Shown: one piece after another, positions 17,357 to 26,891 of the stretch
Numbering within the stretch: the first letter of the stretch is position 1
How the letters are laid out: the number at the start of each line of letters is the position of its first letter
Source of the DNA: UBA935 sp031555615
Lineage (GTDB): Bacteria; Bacillota; Clostridia; Lachnospirales; Lachnospiraceae
Length of the DNA stretch: 64,000 nucleotides
Direction of reading: 5' to 3'
NCBI GenBank assembly: GCA_031555615.1
Contig: JAVBUF010000040.1
Span: 1 to 64,000 of the forward strand
The notes under the pieces: generated by a model
Databases searched by the model: none
Seen by the model: only the letters and a program-made list of their open reading frames with translations
Told to the model about the DNA's origin: nothing
Made by a program: the position numbers and the translations under genes

Positions 17357-19138
17357 ATGAAGGAGTTGGATTATCCCTTTGATGGTTCTTACTTACTAAA
17401 AAAAAGAAAAAGTTTAAAAAAAAAGCTTATGGAGCAAAGCGATGAATGGATAAATGTTAATGTTGCCTTACTTTGTGGTTCAACAGTTGTGGAAATCAGG
17501 GAGTTATTGGAGCTTTTTTTATTAAACGCAGGTATTAAGGTGAATTTTTATGAATCAAGGTATAATCAATATTGGGAAGATATAATGTTCGGAAGTGATG
17601 AGCTGGATGAATTCAAACCTGATCTGATTTGGATTCATACCACATCAAGAAATATAATGAATTTTCCGGCATTAACAGATTCAAAGCTGGAAATTGATGA
17701 TAAATTGAAGGTAGAGTATGATAGATTGGAGCAATGCTGGGAAAGAATAAGAGAAAAATATAATTGTACGATTATTCAGAATAATTTTGAGAGGCCTCTT
17801 AATGTGATTATGGGGAATCAGGATATTTGTGATTATCATGGAAAGAGTAACTTCATAAGTAGGCTTAATCAAAAAATTTACGAGTACTCATGGGAACATA
17901 AAGAGCTAGTTATTCATGATATTGACGGTCTGTCTGCAAGATATGGACTTGATCAATGGCAAGAGCCAAGGGATTGGTATCTTTATAAATATGTCATGAA
18001 CCGCAATGCCATTCCTTATGTATCATTTAATTTGAGTCTTATTATAAAAGCAATTCTAGGGAAGAACAAGAAAGTTTTAGTTTTAGATGATGACAATACT
18101 CTATGGGGAGGTGTGATTGCTGAGGACGGATTGAAAAATATAGAGTTAGGCATGGATAATAGTGCCGGTCAAGCTTTTGGTGAATGGCAAAAATACTTAT
18201 TGGAACTGAAAGAGACAGGAGTTCTATTAACACTTATGTCAAAAAATGAAGCAGGTGCAGTTAAGGAAGTTTTTCAGCATCCAGATATTAAAGTGCACAA
18301 AGAAGATTTGGTATATATTAAGACAAATTGGAAAGATAAAAGTGAGAATATTCGGGAAGTAGCAGAAATTTTAAATATCGGATTAGATTATTTTGTGTTT
18401 GTAGATGATACTTCCATGGAAAGAGAGTTAGTTAAAAACAAATTACCGCAAGTTGCCATTGTCGAAGAGTCTAAAGCAGAACGTTTTATACAATATATTA
18501 GAAATTCAGGATTTTTTGAAATCAATGGAGTAACAGCAGATGGTTTAAAAGTTAATCACATATATATAACTAACCCAAAAGGAGGAGCGTTTGATAAGCC
18601 GTTGGACTATAATGGTTATATGAAAGATCTTAAAATGCGGGCAACTATAAAAAACTTTGAAGAATTATATTGTAATAGAATAACACAACTAATAAATAAA
18701 ACAAATCAGTTTAACTTGACTACAGAACATTTTACAAGTAATGAAATTATGAAAATTACAAATTCCAAGAATTATGTTAGTATTTATGGCAGATTGAATG
18801 ACAAATTTGGAGATAATGGTATTGTCAGTGTACTAATAGCAGAGAAAAAGCAAGATATCGCTGAGATTTTGATATTTATCCTGAGTTGTACAGTATTTAA
18901 TAGGGGAATGGAATACGCTATATTTAATACGTTTGTTGAGAAATGTAGGAAAGAGAATTTACAGTACATATATGGAAGATATATTCCCACCATAAAAAAT
19001 CACATGGTAAGTGATTTATACGACAAATTGGGGTTTACTAAAACCTCAGGGGATAGCACAAACGGTAGTGAGTGGAAAATAGAAATAGCAAAATACCGGC
19101 CTTTTAATTCTAATATAAGTATAAATGGAGAAGAGTGA
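17357..19138 (+). CDS. FkbH-like HAD-superfamily IIIC protein
   Basis: FkbH-type proteins dephosphorylate 1,3-bisphosphoglycerate and load a glyceryl unit onto an acyl carrier protein, or act as acyltransfer partners. The HAD core is LVLDDDNTLWGGVIAEDG (about residue 240), then LMSKNE and the late FVDDTSMERELV. The C-terminal 160 residues have the GNAT-like fold usual for these proteins (LINKTNQFNLTT, DNGIVSVLIAEK). It overlaps the acyl carrier protein gene (stop TGA inside TGATG), so the two proteins should be made together. AAGGAG precedes the ATG. Confidence 0.93.
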   Translation: MKELDYPFDGSYLLKKRKSLKKKLMEQSDEWINVNVALLCGSTVVEIRELLELFLLNAGIKVNFYESRYNQYWEDIMFGSDELDEFKPDLIWIHTTSRNIMNFPALTDSKLEIDDKLKVEYDRLEQCWERIREKYNCTIIQNNFERPLNVIMGNQDICDYHGKSNFISRLNQKIYEYSWEHKELVIHDIDGLSARYGLDQWQEPRDWYLYKYVMNRNAIPYVSFNLSLIIKAILGKNKKVLVLDDDNTLWGGVIAEDGLKNIELGMDNSAGQAFGEWQKYLLELKETGVLLTLMSKNEAGAVKEVFQHPDIKVHKEDLVYIKTNWKDKSENIREVAEILNIGLDYFVFVDDTSMERELVKNKLPQVAIVEESKAERFIQYIRNSGFFEINGVTADGLKVNHIYITNPKGGAFDKPLDYNGYMKDLKMRATIKNFEELYCNRITQLINKTNQFNLTTEHFTSNEIMKITNSKNYVSIYGRLNDKFGDNGIVSVLIAEKKQDIAEILIFILSCTVFNRGMEYAIFNTFVEKCRKENLQYIYGRYIPTIKNHMVSDLYDKLGFTKTSGDSTNGSEWKIEIAKYRPFNSNISINGEE

Positions 19139-19380
19139 TGGAAAGAAGAGATGTTTTTGAAAAATTAAAAGTTATTTTTAGGGATCTTCTGGATAATGAT
19201 GATTTGGAGATAACTAGAGAAACTACGATGGATAGTTTGGAAAATTGGGATAGTGTGTTGCATATGACACTGATAGCAATTTTAGAAGATGAATTTTCCA
19301 TAAATTTTTCGTTTAAAGAGATTCAAGAATTATATAGTATCAATATAATAGAAGATTCCGTTATGGAAAAATTATCTTAA
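19138..19380 (+). CDS. Acyl carrier protein
   Basis: An 80-residue four-helix carrier protein. LENWDSVLHMTLI contains the serine (residue 39) expected to carry 4'-phosphopantetheine, in the usual DS(L/V) context. It is acidic throughout. The ATG overlaps the TGA of the fkbH-like gene; a GTG at 19135 is an alternative start. It most likely carries the acyl or glyceryl group that FkbH loads and an acyltransferase puts on the glycan. No ketosynthase is present, so fatty-acid synthesis is not its role. Confidence 0.92.
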   Translation: MERRDVFEKLKVIFRDLLDNDDLEITRETTMDSLENWDSVLHMTLIAILEDEFSINFSFKEIQELYSINIIEDSVMEKLS

Positions 19381-19445
19381 GAAATTTTGACGCAGAAAAT
19401 AGTAGGTTGTGAAACACTAAGTAAATAGTATGCGGAAATGGAGTA

Positions 19446-20642
19446 GTGGTGAAATTTATATATAACAGAGAAGATATATGGACACATCTATGCAGGGTGA
19501 TTTCAATTGAAAAAATTGAAAAAAGCATTGAAACTTTGGCAGAGAAGGATAAACTTGTATGTGCCTTTGGAACAGGGAACATAGGAACCGGAATTGGAAT
19601 GGAATATGTAAATATTTTTGGAAGAACAATAGATTTTTTTTGTGATAATAATTCTCAAAAATGGGGAACGGAAATTATAGATGGAATCAAGTGCATATCG
19701 GTTGAAGAATTGATAGCTAAAAAAAATGATGTAGTTTGTTTTGTTCTGTTGGGTTTATTTGATATTACGGAGGTGTGTGAACAGTTAGTGCGATTGGGCA
19801 TTTCAGCTATTATTCCATATAGTCAGGAGACTATGTGCTATTTTCAAAAGAATCATTTTTATTCTTTTGATATAAAAAGAAATGTGAAAATGCCTTTAGT
19901 TGAAAATAAAGAAAAAACAGTAACCTCAATACCGGAGCGAGGAAGTGCGGCGGAGAGAATTGCAGTTTATACTTGTATAACTGGTGGATATGATATAGTG
20001 AGGGATCCGGAATATGTATCTGAAAACTGTGATTATTTCTTAATAACGGATCAGAAGATGGAATATTCCGGTATGTATACCTGTTTGAACATTAATGATT
20101 TTTTGCCTCAAGACATAAAGGATAATCGTAGAAAGAACCGTTATTGTAAAATGAATCCCCATAAAATATTTCCACAATATAACTATTCTGTTTATTTGGA
20201 TGGAAAGATACAAATAACAGGAAATATTCTTCCTTTTTTTAAAGAAATTGGAAGTAGTGGTATAGCAGCTTTTAGAAGTATATATACCAATGATATTTAT
20301 GAAGAGGGAATTATGTGTGCTAATAAAAAGCTGGATAAATTAGAAGTAATGATGAATCAGATAGGAGAATATTGGGAAGAAGGTATGCCTTGTGATACAG
20401 GTGCAATAGAGGCAGCAGTGCTGGTGAGGAGACATATGGACAAAAATTGCATTGAGATTATGGAGGCATGGTGGGAAGAGGTAAAAACTAAATCGGAGAG
20501 AGATCAGATATCACTGCCTTATGTACTTTGGAAACGAGGATTTGGGATAGAAGATGTGGGAGAGTTGGACCCAGAATATTATAGAAATGGAACACTAAAA
20601 GTACTTAAGCATAAAGTTCCGAGGGAAATTGACCGGGCTTAA
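19446..20642 (+). CDS. YGAG module + DUF616 glycosyltransferase-like protein
   Basis: Residues about 37-135 are the module (FGTGNIG at 41-47, FFCDNN, then GIKCISVEELI). From about residue 168 the DUF616 domain follows: IAVYTCITGGYD, then YCKMNPHKIFPQY and YLDGKIQITG with an acidic pair at the putative metal site. DUF616 proteins are related to plant TOD1/MUCI70 glycosyltransferases. This is the first gene of the module-bearing run, 65 nt after the acyl carrier protein gene. GTG at 19446 or 19449 can start translation; GGAG at 19440 fits the second better. Confidence 0.87.
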   Translation: MVKFIYNREDIWTHLCRVISIEKIEKSIETLAEKDKLVCAFGTGNIGTGIGMEYVNIFGRTIDFFCDNNSQKWGTEIIDGIKCISVEELIAKKNDVVCFVLLGLFDITEVCEQLVRLGISAIIPYSQETMCYFQKNHFYSFDIKRNVKMPLVENKEKTVTSIPERGSAAERIAVYTCITGGYDIVRDPEYVSENCDYFLITDQKMEYSGMYTCLNINDFLPQDIKDNRRKNRYCKMNPHKIFPQYNYSVYLDGKIQITGNILPFFKEIGSSGIAAFRSIYTNDIYEEGIMCANKKLDKLEVMMNQIGEYWEEGMPCDTGAIEAAVLVRRHMDKNCIEIMEAWWEEVKTKSERDQISLPYVLWKRGFGIEDVGELDPEYYRNGTLKVLKHKVPREIDRA

Positions 20643-20670
20643 AAGTTGGTATTTTTGAGAGGAAGGTCAT

Positions 20671-21891
20671 ATGAAATATAAAGATTTGGAAACAGCATCT
20701 AAGAAATGGAAGGGACAAGTATGTCTTTTTGGAATGGGACTGATTGGGAATACGTGGGGATTGGACATCATATCTCTGGCTGGGTTTCATGTAAATTTTT
20801 ATTGTGATAATCATTTAAAAGAGAGAAAAGAGTTAAATGGTATTAAAGTTATATCTCCGGCAGAGCTATATTTGTTGGGAAATAGTGTGCTGGTATTCAT
20901 AACTGTATCATATAAAAACCAAAGTATAATCAGGAATCAATTGGCAGAGCAGGGCATTGAAAATATTGTGGCAGTAGATAATCTTTTTTTACAGAGTTTT
21001 ATCGAGAGTGTTGTAGATACTGATGATATAGAGACAAAACAAAAGTATGGCATTGTGGTTGATGATGAGTTGTTTTTGGGAAGGCAATTTGAATATCGTC
21101 TTGGGCATAAATTAAACTTGAAGGAGCCTAAAACATTTAATGAGAAAATCCAGTGGCTGAAAGTACATAGCAGAAATCCAGATTATATCAGGATGGTAGA
21201 TAAGTATGAAGTGAAGCAATATATAAAAGAAAAAATAGCAGATATTAATGTGATTCCCACAATAGGAATATGGAATTCCGTTGAAGAAATAGAGATTGAA
21301 AGTCTGCCTGATAAATTCGTGATTAAGTGTACACATGACTCGGGAAGTACAATAATATGTAAGGATAAATTAAAGTTTAATTGGCAGGCAGCAAAAATGA
21401 TTTTGGATAAAAGTATAAAATTTAATTATTATTGGGCATCAAGAGAATGGCCTTATAAGAAGGTTGTGCCTCGTATTATAGCAGAAAATTATATAGAAAA
21501 TAATACCGTAGAGCAAAAAGAATTGGTCGACTATAAATTTATATGTTTTAATGGACAAGCAAAAATTGTGTTTGTCTGCACACAAAGATTTACCGGTAAA
21601 AAAATACATGTGACTTTTTTTGATAGAGAGTGGAATGAATTACCTTTTGAGCGTCATTACCCAAAAGAGCAGATTCCCCTAAAATGTCATAATAAATATA
21701 GCGAAATGCTGCAGATTGCAGAAAAGTTAAGTATTGGTCCACTTGTAAGAATTGATTTCATAGTATCCGACCAAGATTTTTATTTTGGAGAGATTACATT
21801 TTATCCAGGCGGAGGAATGGAAGAATTTACCCCAGACAAATATGATGAACTGCTAGGTGAGTGGATTACACTTAGCTGTTGCAATAATTAA
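20671..21891 (+). CDS. YGAG module + TupA-like ATP-grasp protein
   Basis: The module occupies residues about 15-110 (FGMGLIG at 20-26, FYCDNH). The rest is an ATPgrasp_TupA domain: LNLKEPKTFNEKIQWLKVH, KCTHDSGSTIICKD, and the late FGEITFYPGGGMEEF. TupA is linked to teichuronopeptide synthesis in alkaliphilic Bacillus, so an ATP-dependent ligation of an amino acid or peptide to a sugar acid is a reasonable guess. A second gene of the same architecture is at 28303. GAGAGGAAGG precedes the ATG. Confidence 0.88.
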   Translation: MKYKDLETASKKWKGQVCLFGMGLIGNTWGLDIISLAGFHVNFYCDNHLKERKELNGIKVISPAELYLLGNSVLVFITVSYKNQSIIRNQLAEQGIENIVAVDNLFLQSFIESVVDTDDIETKQKYGIVVDDELFLGRQFEYRLGHKLNLKEPKTFNEKIQWLKVHSRNPDYIRMVDKYEVKQYIKEKIADINVIPTIGIWNSVEEIEIESLPDKFVIKCTHDSGSTIICKDKLKFNWQAAKMILDKSIKFNYYWASREWPYKKVVPRIIAENYIENNTVEQKELVDYKFICFNGQAKIVFVCTQRFTGKKIHVTFFDREWNELPFERHYPKEQIPLKCHNKYSEMLQIAEKLSIGPLVRIDFIVSDQDFYFGEITFYPGGGMEEFTPDKYDELLGEWITLSCCNN

Positions 21892-21936
21892 GGCATTAGT
21901 GATGTCAATGTCTAATTGAAAAGAGGCAGATATAAA

Positions 21937-23442
21937 ATGAAGAAGAATTTATTTTTTATGGGCGATGTATGTTTTGGATTTAACAATAATGAAGTAGATG
22001 ATAAATATGCAGAAAATTTTATGAAAGACATAAGGGGAGAAATAACTGACAGTGATTACCTTGTTGCTAATTTAGAGAACTCTTTAACTGACTATACTGT
22101 GCCTATAAAAAAAATTGGTCCGAATCTCCGCGGAACCCCACAAAATATTGCTTTTTTACAAGCGGCCGGAATTGATTGTGCGATATTGGCAAATAACCAT
22201 ATTGGTGACTTTGGGGTGCAGGGAATTGAACAGACAATTACACAACTTGATCAATTCAAAATATCTTATGTGGGTGCAGGGAGTAATATTGAGGAAGCAT
22301 ATGAGCCGGTCCGTGTCTTGCTAAGTGAAGCTGAAATAAGTATAATTGCCGTTTGTGAAAATGAGTTTGGCATAGCAGGAGGAAATGAAGCGGGTGCGGC
22401 CGGTTATCATGCAGAAAAATTAAAGCACAAAATAGTTATTGAAAAGGAAATGAATCGAAAAGTAATTGTTGTATATCATGGCGGAAATGAGTTTTGTCCC
22501 CTGCCATCGCCAGATATAAAAATGAGATTACACCAAATGGCAGATGCTGGCGCATCAGCAGTTATTTTAATACATACACATTGTCCGGGTGGATATGAAA
22601 TATACAATGAAGTACCTATTTTTTATGGAATTGGTAATTTTTGTTTTTACAATGATAATATAATAGATCCAACGTCAACATGGTTCTGGGGGCATTGTGT
22701 TCGCTTATCTATTGAAAATAACAAGATAAAGCATGAAATCTACCCGTACCATTTAGACAAATTGGGTAAAGAATTGAGATTGCTTAAGAGGGAAGAAGAA
22801 GCGATTTATTTAAACTATATAAATAAATTAAATGAAATTATCAAAAATGATTGCCATATTGAAAAGTATTTTTTTTATTGGTGCACCTTAAGGGGGATGC
22901 GCTATGTAGATTTATTGTATGATTCAACACAAACGTCTGAAAAGGAAGTCAGCCTACTTTGGTTAAAAAATTTATTTTGTTGCGAGTCTCACAATGAGCT
23001 GATCCGAACAACTTTAACAATCAGAATGAATGGTGCTTTTGATGAATTTCAGAAAGATTCATGGAAATTGAAAGAAATCATAGCTGTTCCTATTCAAATA
23101 AATATCGATGAAAATATTGTGAATTTAAAGTTTGAGCAAAGAAGGATAAATGTGAATGATAAGCAAAAGGTAATAATATGGGGAGTGGGAAAAGCTGGTC
23201 AGTATGCTTATTATATGCTGAAGAAACAAAATATTAATCAAATATTATTATGCGATATTGATTTGTTAAAGCAGGGGGGGAGCGTCATGGATCAGGTTGT
23301 TAGGAAGCCTGAGGAAGTTATAACAGGGGATGCTTTTTTCCTTATATGTATAAACGAAAAAAAATATATAGATGTTAAGAAATGGCTTCTTGCAAACGAT
23401 GTTTGTGAAGAAAACATATCATTATTCAGATGTCTGCATTGA
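21937..23442 (+). CDS. CapA-family protein + C-terminal YGAG module
   Basis: Residues 1 to about 280 form a CapA/PGA_cap metallophosphatase-like domain: FMGDVCFG, NLENSL, ILANNHIGDFG, VVYHGGNEF and HTHCPGGYEIY, the usual metal-ligand positions. A helical linker leads to the module at about residues 405-501 (IIWGVGKAGQYAYYML, LLCDID). CapA proteins act in poly-gamma-glutamate capsule formation; here it lacks a signal peptide or membrane anchor, so it works in the cytoplasm. The frame opens at TTG 21916, but ATG 21937 begins the fold properly. It ends 44 nt before the next start. Confidence 0.86.
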   Translation: MKKNLFFMGDVCFGFNNNEVDDKYAENFMKDIRGEITDSDYLVANLENSLTDYTVPIKKIGPNLRGTPQNIAFLQAAGIDCAILANNHIGDFGVQGIEQTITQLDQFKISYVGAGSNIEEAYEPVRVLLSEAEISIIAVCENEFGIAGGNEAGAAGYHAEKLKHKIVIEKEMNRKVIVVYHGGNEFCPLPSPDIKMRLHQMADAGASAVILIHTHCPGGYEIYNEVPIFYGIGNFCFYNDNIIDPTSTWFWGHCVRLSIENNKIKHEIYPYHLDKLGKELRLLKREEEAIYLNYINKLNEIIKNDCHIEKYFFYWCTLRGMRYVDLLYDSTQTSEKEVSLLWLKNLFCCESHNELIRTTLTIRMNGAFDEFQKDSWKLKEIIAVPIQINIDENIVNLKFEQRRINVNDKQKVIIWGVGKAGQYAYYMLKKQNINQILLCDIDLLKQGGSVMDQVVRKPEEVITGDAFFLICINEKKYIDVKKWLLANDVCEENISLFRCLH

Positions 23443-23485
23443 CTTTTCTGGTCAACGTCTTAGTGAAATAAAGGAGAGGGTATTT

Positions 23486-24616
23486 GTGAAACGTTTATGT
23501 ATTTTTAGTTTTTTTGATTATGAAGGAAAAGTTGATCAATATGTAATAAATATATTAGAACAATTGAAAAAAAACGTTGAGAAATTAATTGTAGTAATAA
23601 ATGGAGAGATTGGAGAGCAGGAAAAAGAGAAGATTCAAGTTATAACTGCGGATATTTTTGTCCGGCCCAACTTAGGGTTTGACTCAGGTGCTTATAAATT
23701 TGTATTTAATAAGATCGGTAAAAACGGTTTAATGAATTATGAACAATTAATTTTATGTAACGATACCTTTTATGGACCGTTTACTCCGATTGATAATCTC
23801 TTAATAAAGATAAATGAGAGCAAAGCAGATTTTGGCGGTTTATGCTATGCAGAAACAAACATCATGAATTATATCCACTCATTTTTTCTGGTGTTCAATC
23901 AAACCATTTTGACTGATGGAATTTTATATGATTATTTTCAAAAAAATATTAATGAACAGGAAAGCGATATAAAAAATGTTTATTTGAATTTTGAATTAGG
24001 TCTATTTAATTGTTTAGTGCAAGGCGGCTATAGTTTTTATTATTTTGAAAAAAAGATAACAATAGGAGTACGTAAAAATTGTAGTAAAGCATTGATTGAC
24101 TATGGAATCCCGATATTTAAGAAAAAATCATTTTCTAAAGAGTTTTATGATAAAGATGGTTTATTTAAGGCGATGCAGTACATTTATTATCATACAGATT
24201 ATAGGTTGGAATATATTATTGAAAATGCTGCCAGATTATATGGATTTAAGGAAACAATCCAAGATATACTGGCATATGAGGTGGGGCCAATAAAAGAATA
24301 TCGGTTACCGGTATCCACCGTAAGCGAAACGGACATTATTAAGTTTATAAAAGAAAATAATCAAGTATACATATATGGAGCGGGACTTATCGGACTGCAC
24401 ATTTGGAAAAAATATATTAGATATTTTCATAATTTTGGTGGCTTTATCGTATCCGAAAAAGAGAATGCTGTATCTGGTGAATATGCGGTTTACGAATTAA
24501 GAGAAATAGCAAAGAACCGAAATGCCGCAATAATTGTTGGGATGAATTCTAAATTTTCCGAGGAAATAAGAGAAACGGTTAAGGATTTTGATAAAGTAAT
24601 GTTTCTTTGGGATTAG
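23486..24616 (+). CDS. RgpF-like rhamnan synthesis glycosyltransferase + YGAG module
   Basis: The main domain matches RgpF (PF05045), which extends rhamnose-glucose polysaccharides: NLGFDSGAYKFVFNKIG and ILCNDTFYGPF are its signature segments. The C-terminal module covers residues 291-376 (YIYGAGLIGLH, then FIVSEKENAVSG). The frame is open back to ATG 23372 inside the previous gene, but GTG 23486 follows AAGGAG by 9 nt and starts at the first strand, so I prefer it. The domain is shorter than in streptococcal RgpF. Confidence 0.87.
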   Translation: MKRLCIFSFFDYEGKVDQYVINILEQLKKNVEKLIVVINGEIGEQEKEKIQVITADIFVRPNLGFDSGAYKFVFNKIGKNGLMNYEQLILCNDTFYGPFTPIDNLLIKINESKADFGGLCYAETNIMNYIHSFFLVFNQTILTDGILYDYFQKNINEQESDIKNVYLNFELGLFNCLVQGGYSFYYFEKKITIGVRKNCSKALIDYGIPIFKKKSFSKEFYDKDGLFKAMQYIYYHTDYRLEYIIENAARLYGFKETIQDILAYEVGPIKEYRLPVSTVSETDIIKFIKENNQVYIYGAGLIGLHIWKKYIRYFHNFGGFIVSEKENAVSGEYAVYELREIAKNRNAAIIVGMNSKFSEEIRETVKDFDKVMFLWD

Positions 24617-24628
24617 GAAGGAGTATGA

Positions 24629-25738
24629 ATGCCTTTATTTTCAATTATTACAATATGTTATAATGCCGGGAAAAGTATAGATAAAACAATGAAATCCGTT
24701 TATACCCAAACCTTTCAAGATTATGAGCATATTATTCAGGATGGAAGGTCAGCGGATAAAACGCTGGAGATAGTTGAAAGCAGAGAGCAGTATTACCTGG
24801 GTAATCAGTTAAGAATATTTTCAGAATCGGATGCCGGTATCTATAATGCCATGAATAAGGCATTAGAAAAGGTAAAAGGGCAGTTTGTCTGCTTTATGAA
24901 TGCCGGTGATGAATTCGAAAACGTACACGTTTTGGAAGCGGTCAGTGAAGTCATTAGGAGAAAAGAAGCGGATATGTATTATGGCACCGCAGCTCAGGTT
25001 TATCCCAATGGTGTGATCAGAAATCAATTCTTATATCATGCTGAAAAGGAGAAAGACTTAATATCCGCATTAGTAAATGGTGTTTTTATGATGCCTTGCC
25101 ATCAAGCTATTTTTGCAAATAAGAAATGTTTTGCAGATAATATGTTTGAGGAGAAATATAAGCTACGGGCAGAGTTTAATTGGTTTGTTAACTGCATTTT
25201 TAAGCAAATGACAGTGTGTGATACAAATCTTCTGATATGTAAATACTTGCGAGGCGGTTTCAGCGATAAAACAGGTAATCGAGAAATCGCTGAGAGGGAG
25301 ATAAGGGATATTTTTGAGATACATAAAATAGATAGAAGAATCGATAAGCGGGAAGGATCAGGGGGAGCTAAGGCGGCAGTTGAGTTTAAGCTGATAGATA
25401 ACTGGCTGGCACTTCGGAGCGCAGGAAAGACAGTTGCGCCGGCACTGGTAAAAAGGCAGATCAGAAGTGCTGCTATTTATGGATGCGGAATATTAGGGAA
25501 TCACTTATACAATGAGTTGAAAGATACAACTATAGAAATCAGTTATTTTATTGACAATCAAGTAAAAAACTCCGGTTTAGGTGTGGATGTATTTTGTTTT
25601 CAGGATGATTGGCCGGTAGTAGATATTATTATTGTGACTCCGGTTATTTATTATGATATTATTGAGGATGAAATTAGTAATAAAGTAAAGCATCCGATAA
25701 TTTCCCTCGAAGAGTTGTTGAATGAATCGTGGTATTAA
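24629..25738 (+). CDS. GT2 glycosyltransferase + YGAG module (linker type A)
   Basis: The N-terminal 220 residues are a WcaA-type GT2 domain: SIITICYNAGKSIDKTMKSV, QDGRSADKT and the acceptor-site ESDAGIYNAMNKAL, FMNAGDEF. A short linker with the pattern LIDNWLALRSAGK introduces the module at 280-369 (AIYGCGILGNHLYNEL, YFIDNQ, IIIVT, HPIISLEELL). The same linker plus module is found behind the WbsX and GT4 domains at 32201, 33768 and 35449. AAGGAG precedes the ATG closely; the previous gene ends 12 nt upstream. Confidence 0.92.
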   Translation: MPLFSIITICYNAGKSIDKTMKSVYTQTFQDYEHIIQDGRSADKTLEIVESREQYYLGNQLRIFSESDAGIYNAMNKALEKVKGQFVCFMNAGDEFENVHVLEAVSEVIRRKEADMYYGTAAQVYPNGVIRNQFLYHAEKEKDLISALVNGVFMMPCHQAIFANKKCFADNMFEEKYKLRAEFNWFVNCIFKQMTVCDTNLLICKYLRGGFSDKTGNREIAEREIRDIFEIHKIDRRIDKREGSGGAKAAVEFKLIDNWLALRSAGKTVAPALVKRQIRSAAIYGCGILGNHLYNELKDTTIEISYFIDNQVKNSGLGVDVFCFQDDWPVVDIIIVTPVIYYDIIEDEISNKVKHPIISLEELLNESWY

Positions 25739-25797
25739 GGTGTAGTGCTGGGAAGGACACATATACGCTAAGAAGAGAGTATATGGAGGAGAAAAAA

Positions 25798-26853
25798 GTG
25801 AAAGAATATAAGTTACTCATTTGGGGAACCGGGAAAATTGCAGAAGCACTATTGGAAAATGGTGTCAGGGGGCAAATTATAGGGTTTATTGAAACAAATA
25901 AAAGCAGAGAAATGTATAATAATAAAAAAATATATAGTTTGGAAGAAATGCCGCACGATTTTGATTATATATTAGTGGCCAACGTATATGTTAATCAAAT
26001 CTATAAAATATGCATGGATAGAGAGTTGGATATAAGCAAAATAATATTTATAAAAGGAATCAAAAGGCAAGAAGGCTTCTCTGACACTACGGTTATTAAA
26101 GAAATCCTTGGGAAAAGAAATTTCACAAATTATTGTGGGGAGTTTGGTTTAAGAGAGAAGACTTTTTTTCAAGAAGACTGTGAGAAATATTCACAACTAA
26201 ATGCACGAGAAAATTTTAAAATAGAAGAAAGATATATTTGGCCGATTATCACTGAAAAATATGCTAAAGCTGGGGCAATGAATAATTATTTCTGGCAAGA
26301 TTTATGGGCGGCAAAACACGTATTAGGAAGCGATACAAAGGAACATTTCGATATAGGATCAAGAATTGATGGTTTTATTGCACATTTACTTGCGGCAGAT
26401 GTGAAGGTCACACAAATAGATATTCGGAAGTTTCCGGGGGAAGTCGAAAATTTACATACTATTGTAGACGACGCTACCGATTTAAATGAGGTCGAGGACG
26501 AAAGCATTAAAAGTATGTCGGCATTATGCTCACTAGAACATTTTGGCCTGGGGAGATATGGGGATTCAATTGATCCGGAAGCTTGTTTTAGGTGTTTTAG
26601 TTCAATTCAAAAAAAAATAAAGCAAGGAGGAAAATTATACCTTGCGTTGCCTATAGGAAAAGAACGGGTAGAATTTAATGCACATCGTGTTTTTTATCCC
26701 AGTACGATTATTGAAAGCTTTTCACAAATGAAACTGATGGAGTTTTCTTGCATTGCGGCAGGCAAAATTGAATACCAAATTGAAGTTCACAAGTATGATA
26801 GCGATTTGCATAATGGAGAATACAGATATGGTTTATTTTATTTTGAAAAGTAA
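25798..26853 (+). CDS. YGAG module + DUF268 methyltransferase-like protein
   Basis: Residues 1 to about 90 are the module (LLIWGTGKIAEALLENG, GFIETN). Residues about 150-350 are a DUF268 domain with a SAM-methyltransferase-like plan: HFDIGSRIDGFIAHLLAA, VTQIDIR, SALCSLEHFGLGRYGD, LYLALPIGKERVEFN. It probably methylates a sugar hydroxyl (inference). The frame opens at 25729, overlapping the previous gene. GTG 25798 has GGAGGA at 25786-25791 at ideal spacing and begins exactly at the module; ATG 25783 is an alternative. Confidence 0.84.
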   Translation: MKEYKLLIWGTGKIAEALLENGVRGQIIGFIETNKSREMYNNKKIYSLEEMPHDFDYILVANVYVNQIYKICMDRELDISKIIFIKGIKRQEGFSDTTVIKEILGKRNFTNYCGEFGLREKTFFQEDCEKYSQLNARENFKIEERYIWPIITEKYAKAGAMNNYFWQDLWAAKHVLGSDTKEHFDIGSRIDGFIAHLLAADVKVTQIDIRKFPGEVENLHTIVDDATDLNEVEDESIKSMSALCSLEHFGLGRYGDSIDPEACFRCFSSIQKKIKQGGKLYLALPIGKERVEFNAHRVFYPSTIIESFSQMKLMEFSCIAAGKIEYQIEVHKYDSDLHNGEYRYGLFYFEK

Positions 26854-26891
26854 TAGATTTAACTGAAAATGGATGCAATTAAGGAGAGCGC

